Assembly (NCBI GenBank): GCA_022113835.1 | Contig: JAILWY010000023.1 | Location: 8,060,001 to 8,124,000 of the forward strand | Direction of reading: 5' to 3' | Origin: Atopsyche davidsoni | Taxonomy: Eukaryota; Arthropoda; Insecta; Trichoptera; Hydrobiosidae | Length of the DNA stretch: 64,000 nt | In this document: in pieces, positions 14,401-28,400 of the stretch | Numbering within the stretch: the stretch's first letter is position 1 | How the letters are laid out: each line of letters starts with the position of its first letter | Notes under the pieces: model-generated | Databases searched by the model: none | What the model was told of the DNA's origin: nothing | What the model saw: the letters and a program-made list of their open reading frames with translations, nothing else | Position numbers and translations under genes: made by a program

Positions 14401-15921
14401 AAAGCAACATATAATCATTTACTATACTTTATGATTATTGAGTAGTAATTTCACAGTAAGTCAGTTAACATAAAAACAAAGATATGCAAAAAATTTGTTC
14501 TTCAATTTGCTTTTTGTGTTTTTTTATTAATGTACAATTTACCCAGAAGCTTTGTTATGATAAACACATCTTTTAAGGCTGAAACGTCAGTAAGTTTAAT
14601 ATCGAAGCTAATTAAATTAAATATCATTATTGTTTTTGAAATTCGTGGTATAAATATTCAACACTACTAATATGCAGGTACTTGGCATTACATGCGATTA
14701 TAATTTACGACCAAACATAGAAGTCACGGGAAAGTTTATTAGCTATTACTTACTAGAAGAGGTATAATATATTCTGACTGTTTTATAATAAAAACCTGGA
14801 CAATGCTCTGACCTAGGAAAACTGTTACTCTGTATAAAATTATGCATAATATTATAACAGTCTAACGCTATCAAATGTAATAATTAATTTTCAATACTTA
14901 GTTTTAAATATGTGTTTGATGTTTTGGCAGCGATAGTACTAACAATTAATTTCTTAGGCCGCGTCCGATGGGTTGAGTTTCGTCGTTTCATAATTTCTAA
15001 GAAAATAATTTGTGGCAAAGGGAATAGGAGGGTTGAACAAGTAGAATGTTGAATATTCAATAATTATAACAAAAAATAGTAGATGTACAATTAGACTTCA
15101 AATGGAAAATCGTGCATTTTATAAAATATTTCAGCTCAAAAATACAATGTATATATTTCTATAAATGTATCATTTCTTTTGTTAATTTAAATTTATCAAA
15201 TTCAAATCTGCTATTGAATATTTAACCTTTGATTGATAAAAAATCTGTGTTTTTGTTTTCATAATAAGAAAACGTGACGCTGATTTCAACCTTTACGATT
15301 GTTTCATTAATATTAATATTTATTTATCAAAGTCTATTGACATTGTTTGAAAAATGTTTTTTTTTATTTGTTGCGATTATTGATTTCAAAATTGCTTACT
15401 TATAAAGACGTATTACAGCAATTCGTGACCTACTTGATAATATTGTACATAGATAATATATAAATTGAGCGTTCCTTCATATTCCTTTATATAATTAAAA
15501 ACCAACATTTAGTCCAAAAAAATTGAGTGAACATTACATTTTTTTTTTCTGCCTATGAATAAATCGATTGTATAAAAACGTAACATCAAAATCAAGAAAT
15601 ATATTTAAGACCCTCATGTCTTTCAAATAAATGATTCCTAACGATCTGTATTAGCAAAATATATATTTTGAAGATCTGTTTTGTATGGAAACTTACGTGA
15701 GATTATTATAAAATTGTGAATGTATGCGGGAATGCAGATACGGTTGTCGCGTGTAATTGATACGCGTGTAAAATAACAACAGATCTAAGCATCCATGCAA
15801 ATTTATTGTTTGATATAACTACAGATTTCAGATAACCTTCAACGATGAATGTCAATACCAGATAAGTATTTCTTACAGCTAGATCGACTAATTTTTATTT
15901 GAAATCAAAACAAAGATATGA

Positions 15922-15970
15922 AAGAAGCTTCAGGTGCCTTTCCTCAGAGGAATTTAGTCACCATCCACTA
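15922..15970 (+). repeat. Dispersed repeat GGTGCCTYTCCTCAGAG, copy 1
   Basis: The stretch contains GGTGCCTTTCCTCAGAGGAA and then CACCATC. A related copy lies at 59,974-60,024 in the same orientation. I infer an old transposable-element family of unknown class. Confidence 0.5.
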
Positions 15971-16263
15971 AATATATCTTTGTACTCCCATCTTCCAGCC
16001 ACTGTCGCAAATGAATATAAAGAAAACAAAACTAAGATACATAACACTATAATACAATATGTGTTGTAAATATACTGTTCCTTTGTAATAATAGTATGTC
16101 TGCATTATGATATATATTCTCAATTAATTCATTCAGTTTACCCTCATGTTTGTTTTCGGTTTGTTCTATCTCTTAAATTTTTATCCTTGTTATTTGGTTC
16201 TTAATTATTTATTTATCTTATTTATCAACTCTATTTTATTTTTTCCCCTAGATAAACTCACTA

Positions 16264-16330
16264 ACGCTACCACCTAAGCCACATCTTGTAAGCCCCACAA
16301 CCTGCGCGCAGGATCAGGGAATAGTCACAT
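16264..16330 (-). repeat. Dispersed repeat with CCTGCGCGCAGG core, copy 2
   Basis: This is the reverse-oriented copy of the family also seen at 5,415 and 49,646. Read on the - strand it gives CCTGATCCTGCGCGCAGGTT then GTGGGGCTTACAAG. Its 5' neighbour (GTAAATTTACAATAGTT) is also present before copy 3, so the element extends further upstream than the conserved core. Confidence 0.7.
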
Positions 16331-19300
16331 ACTGTATTATAAGCATAGCCCTTAGAACTATTGTAAATTTACTTCAAGAAAAATAAATAATCTTGAAATT
16401 CAATTAATAATTTTTTTAATTAAAGAGTGAGAACTTCAATCAGCATACAGTGCCAAAAAATGAATACAAAGATTCTCACTTTTTTTTTTATTGATAATAA
16501 TAATATAACTAGTGAAACACTGATGTATGGTAAAGAACTTTGCATTTAGCGAAAGCAAAAACGGAAAAATATATTTTAGCGAAAACATTTTACAGCAATG
16601 ACATTTTACGGACGTTACCTTGCAATTAATTTATCTACGTGACTCAAATACGTGCACAATGCACACTACATGTTCTTGTTTTGACAGCGATTGTGTTACG
16701 GAATTCTAAGCATGATTGTTAGTAAGCAAAATAATAAATATAATTACATGCAGTTAATTGTCGCACCAATTATACGAACTTAAAACGCACTAATTTGCTA
16801 TTTTTTTTTCCCTTTAAATGTGTTTAGTAAGTTTTTATCACCTGGAATCAACGTATCAATGTGCAACTGCTCCTATAACACATTCATATTTAAAGTCAAC
16901 TCAGTAAACAAGATAAATTTTATCACTTTGCTTATAATTAGCAAATATATATGATAATAACATAGATACATATATATTGTAATGAAAGATGACGTATTTG
17001 AATATTATTTTATAACAACAAATACTATTCTAAGTAAATTGTACATATAATAAGAATTAAAATGATCGACAGTATTTTAGTGATAAATCCGCCTTTTTCA
17101 CCTATACGTGTATATTTTGTTTATAATATATTTTCGTCTTCCACAGTTAATGATCTTGAATCAATTATCAAAACAAAAATATTTTTTTTAATTCTCAAAA
17201 ATCTGTAAAACTCTTTTGCGTCTTCGCTTAGTTAAAAAGACTTTTAAATATGCCCTAGCAATTTTAATAGCAGCACGATTCCACACATGCAAATAACGGT
17301 TTAAATTCTCGCTAGTTGCGGTGGCACAGTAGGTCAATTGGCACAGAGCTCCGAGCCGCATATGTACTCCTGGTGCATCGCAACGCTGAAAAATATAACT
17401 TTGTTTACCGTTTATCTACATTCTACACAATTGATTCCCTTATGTTTATATTTAACCAAATCAATGAGCCGTTGAAATCGTTGCAGATGTTTAAAATATG
17501 TGAGCGTATTTTCATAACGTAATTATCATATCAATCAAACAATTATCAGACTATTTGGAAGCAAATTTTTTTTTAAATTCCATTGTGAATTTTTTAAATT
17601 AATATTTTAAGATTCTTAATTTTTAGTAAAAACTCATGAGGACAGTTTTTTAATGTCGCTTTATGACATATTCACATAAGATTTTTTTTTTTTTGTTTGG
17701 AAGTAAAGTGGATGCCGATGGTACAATATTTATTACATATAGTTTATTTACGATAGACTGAATTTTTATATGCAGTATAATTAAATCGTGTTCTGCCTCA
17801 GGTCTTTTATATATCCTGCAATATTTTCTAAGTAATTGAAATATATTTTTTCTCAATTGCAATGTCGAGTTTCAGTTGAGGCTTTATACTAAAGCATTCA
17901 ATCGTACTTCCCTGAAATTCTGTCTATTTGGCCCCACACACAAACACACACACACGCACACATACACGCATTCATATATAAATATGCATCGAAGAAATTA
18001 TAACACATATTTTAATAATTTAGTCTCTGCAGTCAGTAATATCAGGGAAGCTGTCCAAATTGAGTGCGAATGCGTTTTCAGACCAACACCTTTCTTCACA
18101 TTGACTACAGTTCATGTACACTTTCTATCCCTGTTAATAAATGTGCTGCTAACATGCAATCTGCAAGGTACAAGCCGTTGCAATAGCTGCATTAGAAATT
18201 TGCGATTTACCATGCATTACATCAAGTACATAAACCATAACTCGATAAGAATTCCTAACCACATTTAACTTAATGAATATTACAATTGTTGTTTTATTTG
18301 ATTTAAATCATTGAATATAATAAATGCAGAATAAGAAACAAATTAGCTGAAAAATCTACAAAGAAATTTTACCCTGCAAGTGGTGAATCTAATTTTTAGA
18401 GTTGAAGATAAATTGATTATAAGTTGGCGATCTGATCAATCAGAATGATCAACTCTTGTTCTTCCCCGGCTGAAAGGATGCCTCCATGCGTTGTCTCTTT
18501 CACAACCCCTTTTCACCCAGTCACAAGTCCTCGTCCCTCAATGATGATGCTCATACTATCGCGGATGATGATTGCGAAGGTGCTCCAGCAGTATTATCTA
18601 CGAACCGCAAACACATCCGCATGCACTATATGCTGGTGGTATAGGGAATTTCAGATTATCCCAGTCTCCTTGCAGATGTTTTCTTCCGGGGCTTCAGCCG
18701 TTTCATGAATTCAAGGCTTTGGATTCAATTATTCCAATCAATATTTATTTAAGAACTTACACGCACAACTACTTCAGCGTTTTTTTAATATTTCATTGTT
18801 TGCAATTCACTGCAATTTATATGCTTACTGAGTACACTCTTACCCAAATTGAGTCTCTTGAATCTCTGAAGCATTGAATTGTTATAAACAGTTTAATCAT
18901 TTTTATATAATTTAATGATATCTGCATGCATATTTTCTGTCGTATAATGCTTTACGAAATAAATTTCAACAGATTAGATTGTTGTGAGATAGTATTTATT
19001 GTGTCAAATCATTCGATCAATACTATTGTTGCAAAACTTCTATACGTATAACTATGTGCAACTATTCTTTTTTGCTGCACGACATTCCATTTAATATTTT
19101 CGGTTTGGACCTATCAAATATAAAAATATGTAATCGATTCACACGTGAAACGACGAGAATAATCCTCGTTTTTTTATTTAGACACAGGTGGTATTCGAAC
19201 TCACATCTTCTGGCTACCGCGGTAACATGTGCGAATAATATTTAAGAATATATATTAGCATATATATAAAGATACACATTTTTATCGTGTATCGCAATAA

Positions 19301-19735
19301 AATAAACAATCACAACATATTCTTCGATAAGCGCTAAAAGTAATGTGGAATTATTTCATTTATTAACAAATTAATCTGATTTCTTCTTATAGATAAACAT
19401 CCTCGTCTAGATAATTCAAAATATTTATTATTTTTGCACAACCGTATCCTAAAAGGATCAATTGTTGTAATTTAAAATATAAAATTTCTGCCACGCTGAG
19501 AAATTATTTGTATTTTTGCATATATTTAAAAAAATATATTTTTATTAAAAAAAAAAAAAAAAACACGTCTTAAAGGAACTGCGTAGTTTCGTTAAAATTA
19601 TCAGTACGATGGCAATTATGATGTGCGGTTTTCTACGCGTTTTTTTTAGTATCGATACAAAAATTAACGTGCAATAATTTATTTTGTACATAAAAAAAAA
19701 ACGATGTGTTGCTGATCGTTGTCAGGTTACACTGC
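16331..19735. other. Intergenic region upstream of the sugar transporter
   Basis: No gene is supported. A CA-rich simple repeat lies near 17,936-17,970. Positions 18,440-18,710 are GC-richer, with frames interrupted by stops on the - strand, so this may be a dead coding fragment of unknown origin. A tRNA B-box-like stretch (GAGTTCGAATACC on the - strand) near 19,190-19,205 could be a SINE remnant, but no complete tRNA folds there. Confidence 0.35.
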
Positions 19736-19773
19736 TGACTTTTAATCTGACAAAGCAGAGCGTGGCTCGGCGG

Positions 19774-19779
19774 TCAGTT
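19774..19779 (+). promoter_or_regulatory. Candidate initiator (TCAGTT) of the sugar transporter gene
   Basis: TCAGTT matches the arthropod initiator TCAGT and lies in a locally GC-richer stretch about 240 bp before a strong splice donor (GTAAGT at 20,019). I see no convincing TATA box, and the downstream promoter element position does not match well. Inferred from sequence only. Confidence 0.35.
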
Positions 19780-20018
19780 CGTTCTACAACCTGCGACGGG
19801 TAACATGCGAGCAGCGAGCGAGTTGTGAAAATCCAACGATCTTTTCAGTTCTACTTTACTGAAAAAAGTATATTAGAGCATTTTTTTTTTGAAGCATTGA
19901 TAAACTGTTGTTAAAAAAATTCGTTGGTAACAGTGAAAAATTACTTGTGTCGAAACCAGAAAAAATATTCAGCGTATAAAGTGCATCCTGAAATTTCGTA
20001 CGAGGGATTCTGTTCAAA
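19776..20018 (+). other. Probable 5' UTR exon of the sugar transporter
   Basis: A GC-richer segment ends in AAA|GTAAGT. The next acceptor consistent with a transcript is the CAG before 23,044, where the first coding exon starts with 21 nt of untranslated sequence before the ATG. That leaves an intron of about 3.0 kb. The exon start is guessed from the initiator-like TCAGTT. A cDNA could easily move these limits. Confidence 0.4.
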
Positions 20019-20642
20019 GTAAGTTTAAATGTGAAAGCTTGTGATGTTTATTTACATTATATGCGTGCGAATAAGTTACTATAATTTTAATATAAAGTAT
20101 GAATAAGATTATAGAATTAAAGCGAATAAATATATTTTACAATAATATTTTATATTAGATACTAATATACTAGATACAATAATATTTTCTCTAATGCTAA
20201 TAATATAGATTTAGATTGATTCTACTGATGATTTTTGAAAAAAAAAACCCAATTATTTCGTTCAATTGAATACTGTAAAAATATATATTTATACATAAAA
20301 TATGATGATAAAATACGCATCATCACAAGGTTAATGCAAAATTAAATTCATAAAAATATACAGCCGAAAACTCAATTTATCATGTTTTAGGTAGATTAAT
20401 CGCATATTCAACGTTCTGAACAATTTTTCAGTATAGAAATATTTTTGCGATGTTTTGATTAATTTCTTTTTGTTACAACATTACAGCCAACCACTTGTTA
20501 ATGTTTATCAGTTAACCACAACATACAGGTTTTGCGGTCTCCCAAATCACTAAATATAAAAAAAATATTTTAATATATCAACAAACGTTTAATAGTACCT
20601 CTTCTTATTTTTGTTGTTGTTGTTTTAGGCACACTCAAAAAC

Positions 20643-20668
20643 TACACACACACACACATCTATATATA

Positions 20669-20741
<73 letters not shown>
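20643..20741. repeat. (CA)n(TA)n compound microsatellite
   Basis: A short CA run passes through TCTATATATATATTTA into roughly 70 bp of nearly pure TA dinucleotides. It lies in the inferred first intron of the sugar transporter and is likely to vary in length and be error-prone in assembly. Confidence 0.9.
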
Positions 20742-20745
<4 letters not shown>

Positions 20746-23064
20746 TATTTTTTAGTGAATACCAGTATTTATAAGATGAAGAAATATATTATTCCATTAT
20801 TTTTTCTACAAATCACAAAATATTTAATATAGGTGAAAAATAAGTAATTTTTCATTTTTACTATTATAAAAATATTTTTTTGTAAGTACGTCATACATCA
20901 AATTGATGAAATGCAAGGAGAGAAGAGAAAGCTCCGAATGCAGCCCCTGGCAGACCTCTGAACCGGTTTTCGAGAACGGTGCAAGTTTCGCAGTTCAGCA
21001 CGGCCGCACCGAGTCCTTTTACTTATAAATATCTTAATTTAAAATATATATCACTTATAAAATATGAATTTCATTAAAAACATATTCTTTTAGAATAATT
21101 AAAGACGATCTAGCGACTTCCTATTTAGGCAGGTAACCTTATGGACACCAATAGTCTACATTAAATATTCGAGACTGACCTGAAACATATTCATATCATA
21201 GTCTGAATACATTTGATAATCAATTGATCGGATTTTGATTCAAGGGAACCCATATAATTTAATTAATTAAGTAATTAGTATTTAAACTTTAATTAAATAT
21301 GTGTACTTTTTCTTCAAATATAAAGATTCAACAAAATCAGCGTGCACAGTTTATAAAAAACGGAGTAATTGCAAAAGTTATAATTTTTTATAAATAAGTT
21401 TTTAAATGGATAATAAGTCTATAGCTGCATGTGTAGAGGAAATATTGTCAGAGTTCCATAAAATATTACAAAATATAAATCGTCTTTGTTAATTTATTTT
21501 CATGGTCTATCTAAAGAGACAGCTTGAGTAAGTTAAGACGCTGTGATATGCGTTATACCTTTATTTACTTCTTATCACGACTTACTGCGATTTAAGCTAA
21601 GTGTAAACCAAAATCATTGATTACGTATTCAAAGAGAAATTTGAGCATTTTAATATTTATTTTAATCAAGCATACTTGCAAAATTCAAAAGCTAATTTTC
21701 AATATTATTATGTTTGGTTAGTCTGTAAAATTATTCGTCATCCTGGTTGTATTTTAATATTAGCATCCTACATACAGACCTGGTCAAGAAGTCAATGACT
21801 CTTGGTTTGCAAAAATGCACAACAGAATACCAAAGGTAGGCTGACTCCGTAAGGCCCTTAACACAAAAAACCTGCAGCTATTACTCAAAAATGTTGAACG
21901 CGAGATCGTGCCATGCCAAGTACCTGAAGCATGGAGCTAAAATATATTCGAGACAATTTTCTGAGAAAATCGATTCATTTTAAATAAATTAAAACCCTAA
22001 TACGAAATATATAATTATGTTTAAGCATCTATTCAAAATTTTATAACAATACAAGGTAATGGCTATTTTTTATAACCAATTATTAATCTTTACTATTTAT
22101 ATGAAAATGAGTTCAGCAAGCTCTTTTTTTATTTATGTACATATTGATAATATTATATAATATAATTTATGAAATAAATTTGAATTTTGAAACCATAAAA
22201 AAATCTATTGATTTTTATTTAAGATTTTTTTCTACGCATATAATATTATAAATACAGCAATCGCGCGCAAATAATTTTAACAAACGCGTAAGTTTCTTAG
22301 AAAACAAAACATTTTGTTCATCTACATATATTCACGAATAATAAAAACTTTATTCCTAAAGTAGCTTTGAAATTATATATTGAGAATAAATAAATTGATA
22401 ACCCAGTGCAAAATACTGTGGGTAATCATTTTCTTAATTCACCTCAATGTTGTTGTTTGATCGCTAATAGTTGTTGGCATACAAAATGTTGACTAATTTA
22501 ATCAAAGCTTGCCAAATGTTATTTTTACGTCAAATTGACAAAATGATTTTATTTAAGGTGGGATTTTTATTTGTGGTTTAATTATGACAAATTATTTCAC
22601 TTGGCAGAGAACATTTGAAAATAAAATATTTAATCACCGTCAGAAGTTTATGTAATTAATTTATTATGTAGTCCATAAACAACGACTTTTTTTCATAGAC
22701 AATCAAGACAGTATTTAATTATCTAGCAACACTTACATGAAGTGTCATCTGTCAAAGTACAATCTTAAACAATTTATATTATAAGAAATGGTCTAGTCAT
22801 ATAAAATATATTTATATTTATAAACTTATGAATCTCAAACATCAAACAAATTCAGTTTTACCTCAATTTTAATGTATACCGATGAAAGATCTCCGTTGTT
22901 ACCGTGTATTCCAGCGAATCATGGACACGCATATTCTTATTCGGACCCGGTATTATTTTCTACCAAAATATTATATTGTCAACAATAAATTAGATTAAAT
23001 ATAAATTTGATAAATGATACTATTACCTCGTTTTTATTTTCAGAGTGGGTCCGGGTTTGGTGCC

Positions 23065-25410
23065 ATGGAGAATCCTCCAATAGGAGTGTCTCAGCTGACA
23101 CTGGTAGTTAACAGCGCTGATGGAGACCATTCACACCCTGGAAAAAAACTTCCTCAGTATATTGCCGCTTTATCAGGTAAATTTTTATTATTTTCTTGAA
23201 TTCTGGGATTGATAGTCACTTCAACATATTCCTTCCACCAAAACTTTTCGTAGTTTAATTTTATTTTAAAGAGATATTGTTCATATAAAATTTATAAATC
23301 AAAGCTCATTAAAAACAGTGTTGCATTACTAGGGAGAACGCACAGATATCCTTAGCCTTGATAACATAAATAAACTAGTATTTTATTAAAAAAAACATAT
23401 GCCTTCAAAATGTGTGGAGATATAACTTTTTGAAATGTGATTGACCTACAAGCACCCAACTTGTTATTTTGGCAAATCTGTTAGAATACTGCAGGTACAT
23501 TGTCCTTGAAGCCTCTTAAATAATCGTACATAAATGTGACAACCAAATAGTTTGTCATGTAAAGTATATGCTTGGTGAATTCTATAAAAATGAATTATTC
23601 AAAGAAATACTCTGGAATTCATAGAATTCATGTGTGATGATCTCATTTAAATCTGCGTTTTTTTTAAATCATTTCATTGGAAATGAATAATTTTTATTGA
23701 TTTTATCATTGTAATTTAAATTTCTTAAAATTTATTTAATATACATATTTTATAAATATAAATCCACTCAACTCACTATCAAAGGTAATCGGTAATTTTT
23801 CGATTTTTCACACACTTTTTATAAATATTATATATAAATTTTTATCAAATATTCAAAATAAAATATATATATTTTATTGCTGCTTGGCTGATAAATTATT
23901 TATTAGAATGACAAACTTTTTTTAATTTTGAAATTTTTTATGAATATCATATATTATATTACATCCTTTTAGAAACAGATTATTTTGTTCTGTTTTGCAT
24001 TCATGCATTAAACAATTTCTTTAATATTGAGTCTCTTGCATATTTAAATAAAAAATCTCTTTTTTTTCAGCAACTTTGGGTGCCATGGCAACAGGGACGA
24101 TTTTGGGATGGTCTGCACCTGCCGGATTAAATATTGAAAAAGAATACGGATTTACTATCAGTGAAGAAAACAAAGCTTGGGTGTCATCCCTCGCTACTTT
24201 GGGAGCAGCAGTGTCATGTGTTCCAAGCGGTCTACTTATGGACAGACTGGGTCGCAAGTGGACCAGTCTGGCCTTGGTGCCTGTGCTTGTATTTGGCTGG
24301 TGTCTAATCATCTGGGCCGTCGCTCTCCCAATGCTCTTAGTCGGCAGATTCATAGTTGGAATAGTAGCTGGCACGTATTGCATTACCCTGCCAGCTTACA
24401 ATAGTGAAATATCACAAGACGATATCCGAGGAACCCTGGGTAGTTTCTTCCAATTAATGGTCACTGTTGGTATTCTCTTTGCTTATATTGTTGGTAGTTA
24501 TGTTAGCATTCAAATTATGAGTATTGTTTGCGGTCTTGTTGCTGTTGTATTTTCAATCATATTTTTCTTTATGCCGGAAACTCCTTATTTCCTGATTTCC
24601 AAGGGTAAAACTCAAGAAGCAACGAAAGCTTTAATCAAATTGAGAGGAACTGAATATGACACAGAAAGTGAATTGCGTCAAATTGAAGCAAAGGTAGAGG
24701 AGTCTCATGCAAATCCTGAATCATTCAGGACTTCATTCTCTCGAATTTCTGCTAAAAAAGCTTTTGTAATATGTATGGCTCTTATGTTGTTTCAACAGTT
24801 CTCTGGTATCAACGCTGTGCTCTTTAATACCTCTGATATATTCAAAAGTGCAGGAGCGTCTGTTGAACCTTCATCTGCTACTATGATTGTCGGTGGCATG
24901 CAAGTAGTTGCCACTCTTCTATCCGCCATTGTAGTAGACAAATTAGGTAGAAGAGTTTTATTACTCTTCTCTTCAATAGTTATGGCTATTTGCTTAATCG
25001 GATTGGGAGTATATTTTTATCTCAATACTCTACCAGATAGAGACGAGCAACTCATTTCAGATATTTCCTGGCTACCTCTTGTTTCCCTTTGCATATTTAC
25101 TATTGCGTTTTCTTTGGGATTCGGTCCAATCCCCTGGATGGTAGCAGGAGAACTGTGCACCCCCAATATTAAAGCTGTCATCAGCTCAGTTGCTGGCACC
25201 TTTAATTGGGTGTTAGCATTTGTAATAACCAAAACTTTCTATGATATGAAACTATCAATGGGCGAAGGAGGTACATTTTGGTTCTTTGCTGGAGTTACTA
25301 TAGTCGGTGCCGCTTTTATATTTTTCTTTGTACCTGAAACGAAAGGAAAGAGTCTTGACGAAATTCAAAGAATTCTTGAAGGCGAAGAACTTATAACAGA
25401 AAAGAAATAG
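23065..25410 (+). CDS. Tret1-like facilitated sugar transporter (MFS/SLC2)
   Basis: Predicted 483-residue, 12-helix plasma-membrane carrier of the sugar porter family, most like insect facilitated trehalose transporters. The exact sugar is not shown by the sequence. Coding exons are 23,065-23,176 and 24,071-25,410. The donor G|GTAAAT and the TTTTTTCAG acceptor join in frame across an Ala codon (residue 38). The start ATG has GCC before it and lies in an exon opening at 23,044. Family signatures, in order: PAYNSEI (145), DRLGRK (95-100, loop 2-3), PETPYFL (206), QQFSGIN (279-285, helix 7), DKLGRR (327-332, loop 8-9), GPIPWM (389) and PETKGKSLDEI (459, after helix 12). The length is normal for the family. 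No frame damage is seen, and nothing nearby suggests a substrate. The family call is firm; the symbol is left blank because Tret1-like paralogues are many. Confidence 0.93.
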
Positions 25411-28400
25411 TCTTAAATATTAGATTTTTAATAATTTCATTGAATTTACTTTTATTCACACTGCATATAATGCCCAATTGTCTCGTGACATTTTTTTAAA
25501 ATTCAATTAAAGTTGTATTTTTATACTATCTAATTAAATTATAAAATACCATGTGAACAGTATTTTTATGGTAAAATATATTAGCTCAGTAATTGTTATC
25601 TCTGAATCAGAGTTTTGCTATTACTTCTAAATCGTTCGTCCTGGTAACTGGATGCCTCCATATATTCCGACTCAAGTCTGTTTATATATCAATATCTTTT
25701 ACATTGAAATATGTGTTTTTAAAAATAACAAAGTTTTGATCAGAAAAAAATCATAATATGATTTAGTAAAATATATGGGTATTTTTTTTAAGTATAAAAT
25801 CAATAAAGTTACTTACAGGGACTATTAATATCAAAAAAGTGTGCCTAATGTTTGATTAGTAATTTATTTATTCTGCTTTATTACAGATTTAGGAATAGAT
25901 GATATTTTCTTAAATTTGTAACTATCTTTTATTTTAGTCACATTTACCTTATGTTAATATTAAAATGATGGTAAAATATTTTAATAAACCCAAGTTTTTA
26001 ATCTATGTAGTAACAATATTTTGACATTTGCAGCATAACCCACAATCACAAGACAAAAAGATTTTTATCAGGTCATATTCAATATATTTTACAATAAAAT
26101 TAACAATATCAAAAAAGAGAAAATCTAAATGTTAAAAAATATAAGACTTACCTATATTTTCTTATTTGATTTTAAGCAAAAGCCTGCGTATACCCATTTA
26201 TTTTATTTTTATAATAATTGGTGCTTGAGCAAAAGTTAACGCTGATGCCACAAATAAAAATATATATTAATTTTTCAAATAATTGGCATAATATGAAATC
26301 AATAATTGTGCTACTCGTGCAATTGTGTACAAATGTAATTAAAGTAATTTCAGCGAACAGTGACGGTAGAATTATTTTTGCAGCCAATGCCTAAGCTCTA
26401 ATAATGACTGTTATTCAGAAAATTATGTGATATTTCAATAATTTAATATAAATTTATTAGTATCTAAGTTTGTGCTCCAGGTTTGTTACTATACCTGAGT
26501 TTGTATGTATATATAATTGAATAGTTTATATTTATTAATTTCTACTTTAGTTAATTAAGATTGTACAAAACTACATCAAAGTAGTGATAAAATGTACTAT
26601 GATATTTTTTTCTTAGTAATTTATATTATAATGCATCACAGAAATATTCAAAAGTGATCAATAATGTAATAATGACTAAGATTGTTATATTGAAATTATA
26701 CACATTTTTTGGTATTTGTATGTCCATATTTATAATATTTACTATACCAATTTATGTGCTTTGTATTTCCGATACCAATTTATTGTGTATATAATTGTGA
26801 GTATTGTTTGTTAATTTTAATAAACTTTTTAAGTACATTATCACAAAAAATCTAATAAAGTATTTTCATCTATATTTTTATTTGAACAGGAGGGGTTCAA
26901 TTTGTTTTAGTAATCATATTTTTATTTTTATGTACATAGTAGTGGAGCCTATAAATCAAATTACTTACTCATTTTCAGCAAGCCATTAATTGACCTTTTG
27001 TTATGTGAGTTGTGATGTTTTGCAGTAGAGTTCTCAGGACCATGAGGGGCCATCACACACCCTCTGAGCTATTTGTGTGTGACCCTAAGGGTGGGCCATA
27101 TACCAGAAAGGATATAACAACCAGTTAGTTGAGTTTGCGTCCTGGATCCCAAGCCAAAAAGTACACATAACCCATTATATTCTTCCATAGATTCTTTACA
27201 TTGAAACCAAAATGAATAAATACAGATTTCCTGATATCTTATGAAAACCATCCTTTGACTGGATATTGCCATATTTATTCACTATATATGAAAAATGTCC
27301 TTATGGTGGAATCGACTATTCTTTAGAGAATCAAATATCCCAACTTCTCAAAAATCATCACTAGTATTGGCGTATTAAAATAAATATGACCGATGTCTAC
27401 ATATCATGAACATGTGTTTGAGTGATATTTCATTGCTGTACATTTATAACCTTTGACAAGCAAATATACTTTCATCGTAAGATATGCAGTTGACTTGCAA
27501 ATATCAAATTAAACAAAGGAATATTGATAGTGTTATCAGAAGACGGAAGGAAAATTTATCTATGTTTTAAATGTTATATACTGGTTAAAGGAAGTAGTTA
27601 GAGATATTCATCACTATTGTGAAGTAAATAAATACAATAAGTAAAAAAAAGAAGTCATCTCAATATAATTGATTTTATATTTCACACTACGCAGATTATA
27701 AACGTTTATAAGAATTTATAATTGTTTACAAAAATAGCTATGAATCATTGATCACAGTAAAGTAAATTTTAGATATCAATACAAATAATATGCTCCTATC
27801 TAAAAACAATAAACATAGCATTCAAGAAAGTACTGCCATTTTAATTTAAAATAAATGCTACAAAATCATCAAATTTAAAAAAAATAAATGATGACTTCAG
27901 CCTAATTATATACATTGTTAAATTTATCATCAGTCAGAAAGGGCATGTTTTATAAATATTACATTTCTATTATTTTCAATTTTGAGTCGTTCTGGTCTCA
28001 CTTAGAATTTAGTAGATAAATAATATATTAACTCTGGAAAAAACATTATAAAAATACTGCATTTACAGCAAAACTTATCAGACCACATCGAATTCATCCA
28101 ATATTTCAAGGTACTAGTATATTTTGTACGAAGGTTATCAAATTAATTTAAATTGTCATCAATGGATTGAATTGTTACAATGGTAAAATTATTTTTGGTA
28201 AAAACTAGAAAATATCATATGGTGTGAAGAAACCAACTAAAATTTAAGATTTTTATTTCAGATTTCAAGGCTTGTTTGAAGGACATGTTGATCGAAATGT
28301 TCTCAAATATTATATTTTGATATGAAACCACTCAATTTTATTTTTGAAGGCAAATATTTGTGATAATATCAATACGTGACTTGAAAGATAATAGTGTACA

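Larger units (their letters stand above)
5867..16263. other. Gene desert, AT-rich
   Basis: Ten kilobases hold no splice-flanked coding exon or protein motif that I recognise. Small inverted repeats occur at 7,162-7,188 and 8,432-8,459, and one copy of a dispersed repeat at 15,922-15,970. The longest frame, at 11,368-11,856 on the - strand (162 codons), has AT-driven composition (Lys, Ile, Phe, Asn) and no recognisable domain. Confidence 0.45.

Noticed and set aside
17935..17975. CA-rich run as part of a coding frame (Thr-His repeats)
   Set aside because: It is a simple-sequence repeat. The surrounding frame has no coding character.
18440..18710. Possible gene in a GC-richer stretch
   Set aside because: Every frame on the - strand is interrupted by stops. 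The + strand frames are out of register with each other and match no family.
19185..19235. tRNA or SINE signal (GAGTTCGAATACC on - strand)
   Set aside because: It resembles a B box, but no acceptor stem, D arm or A box of a complete tRNA could be folded around it.
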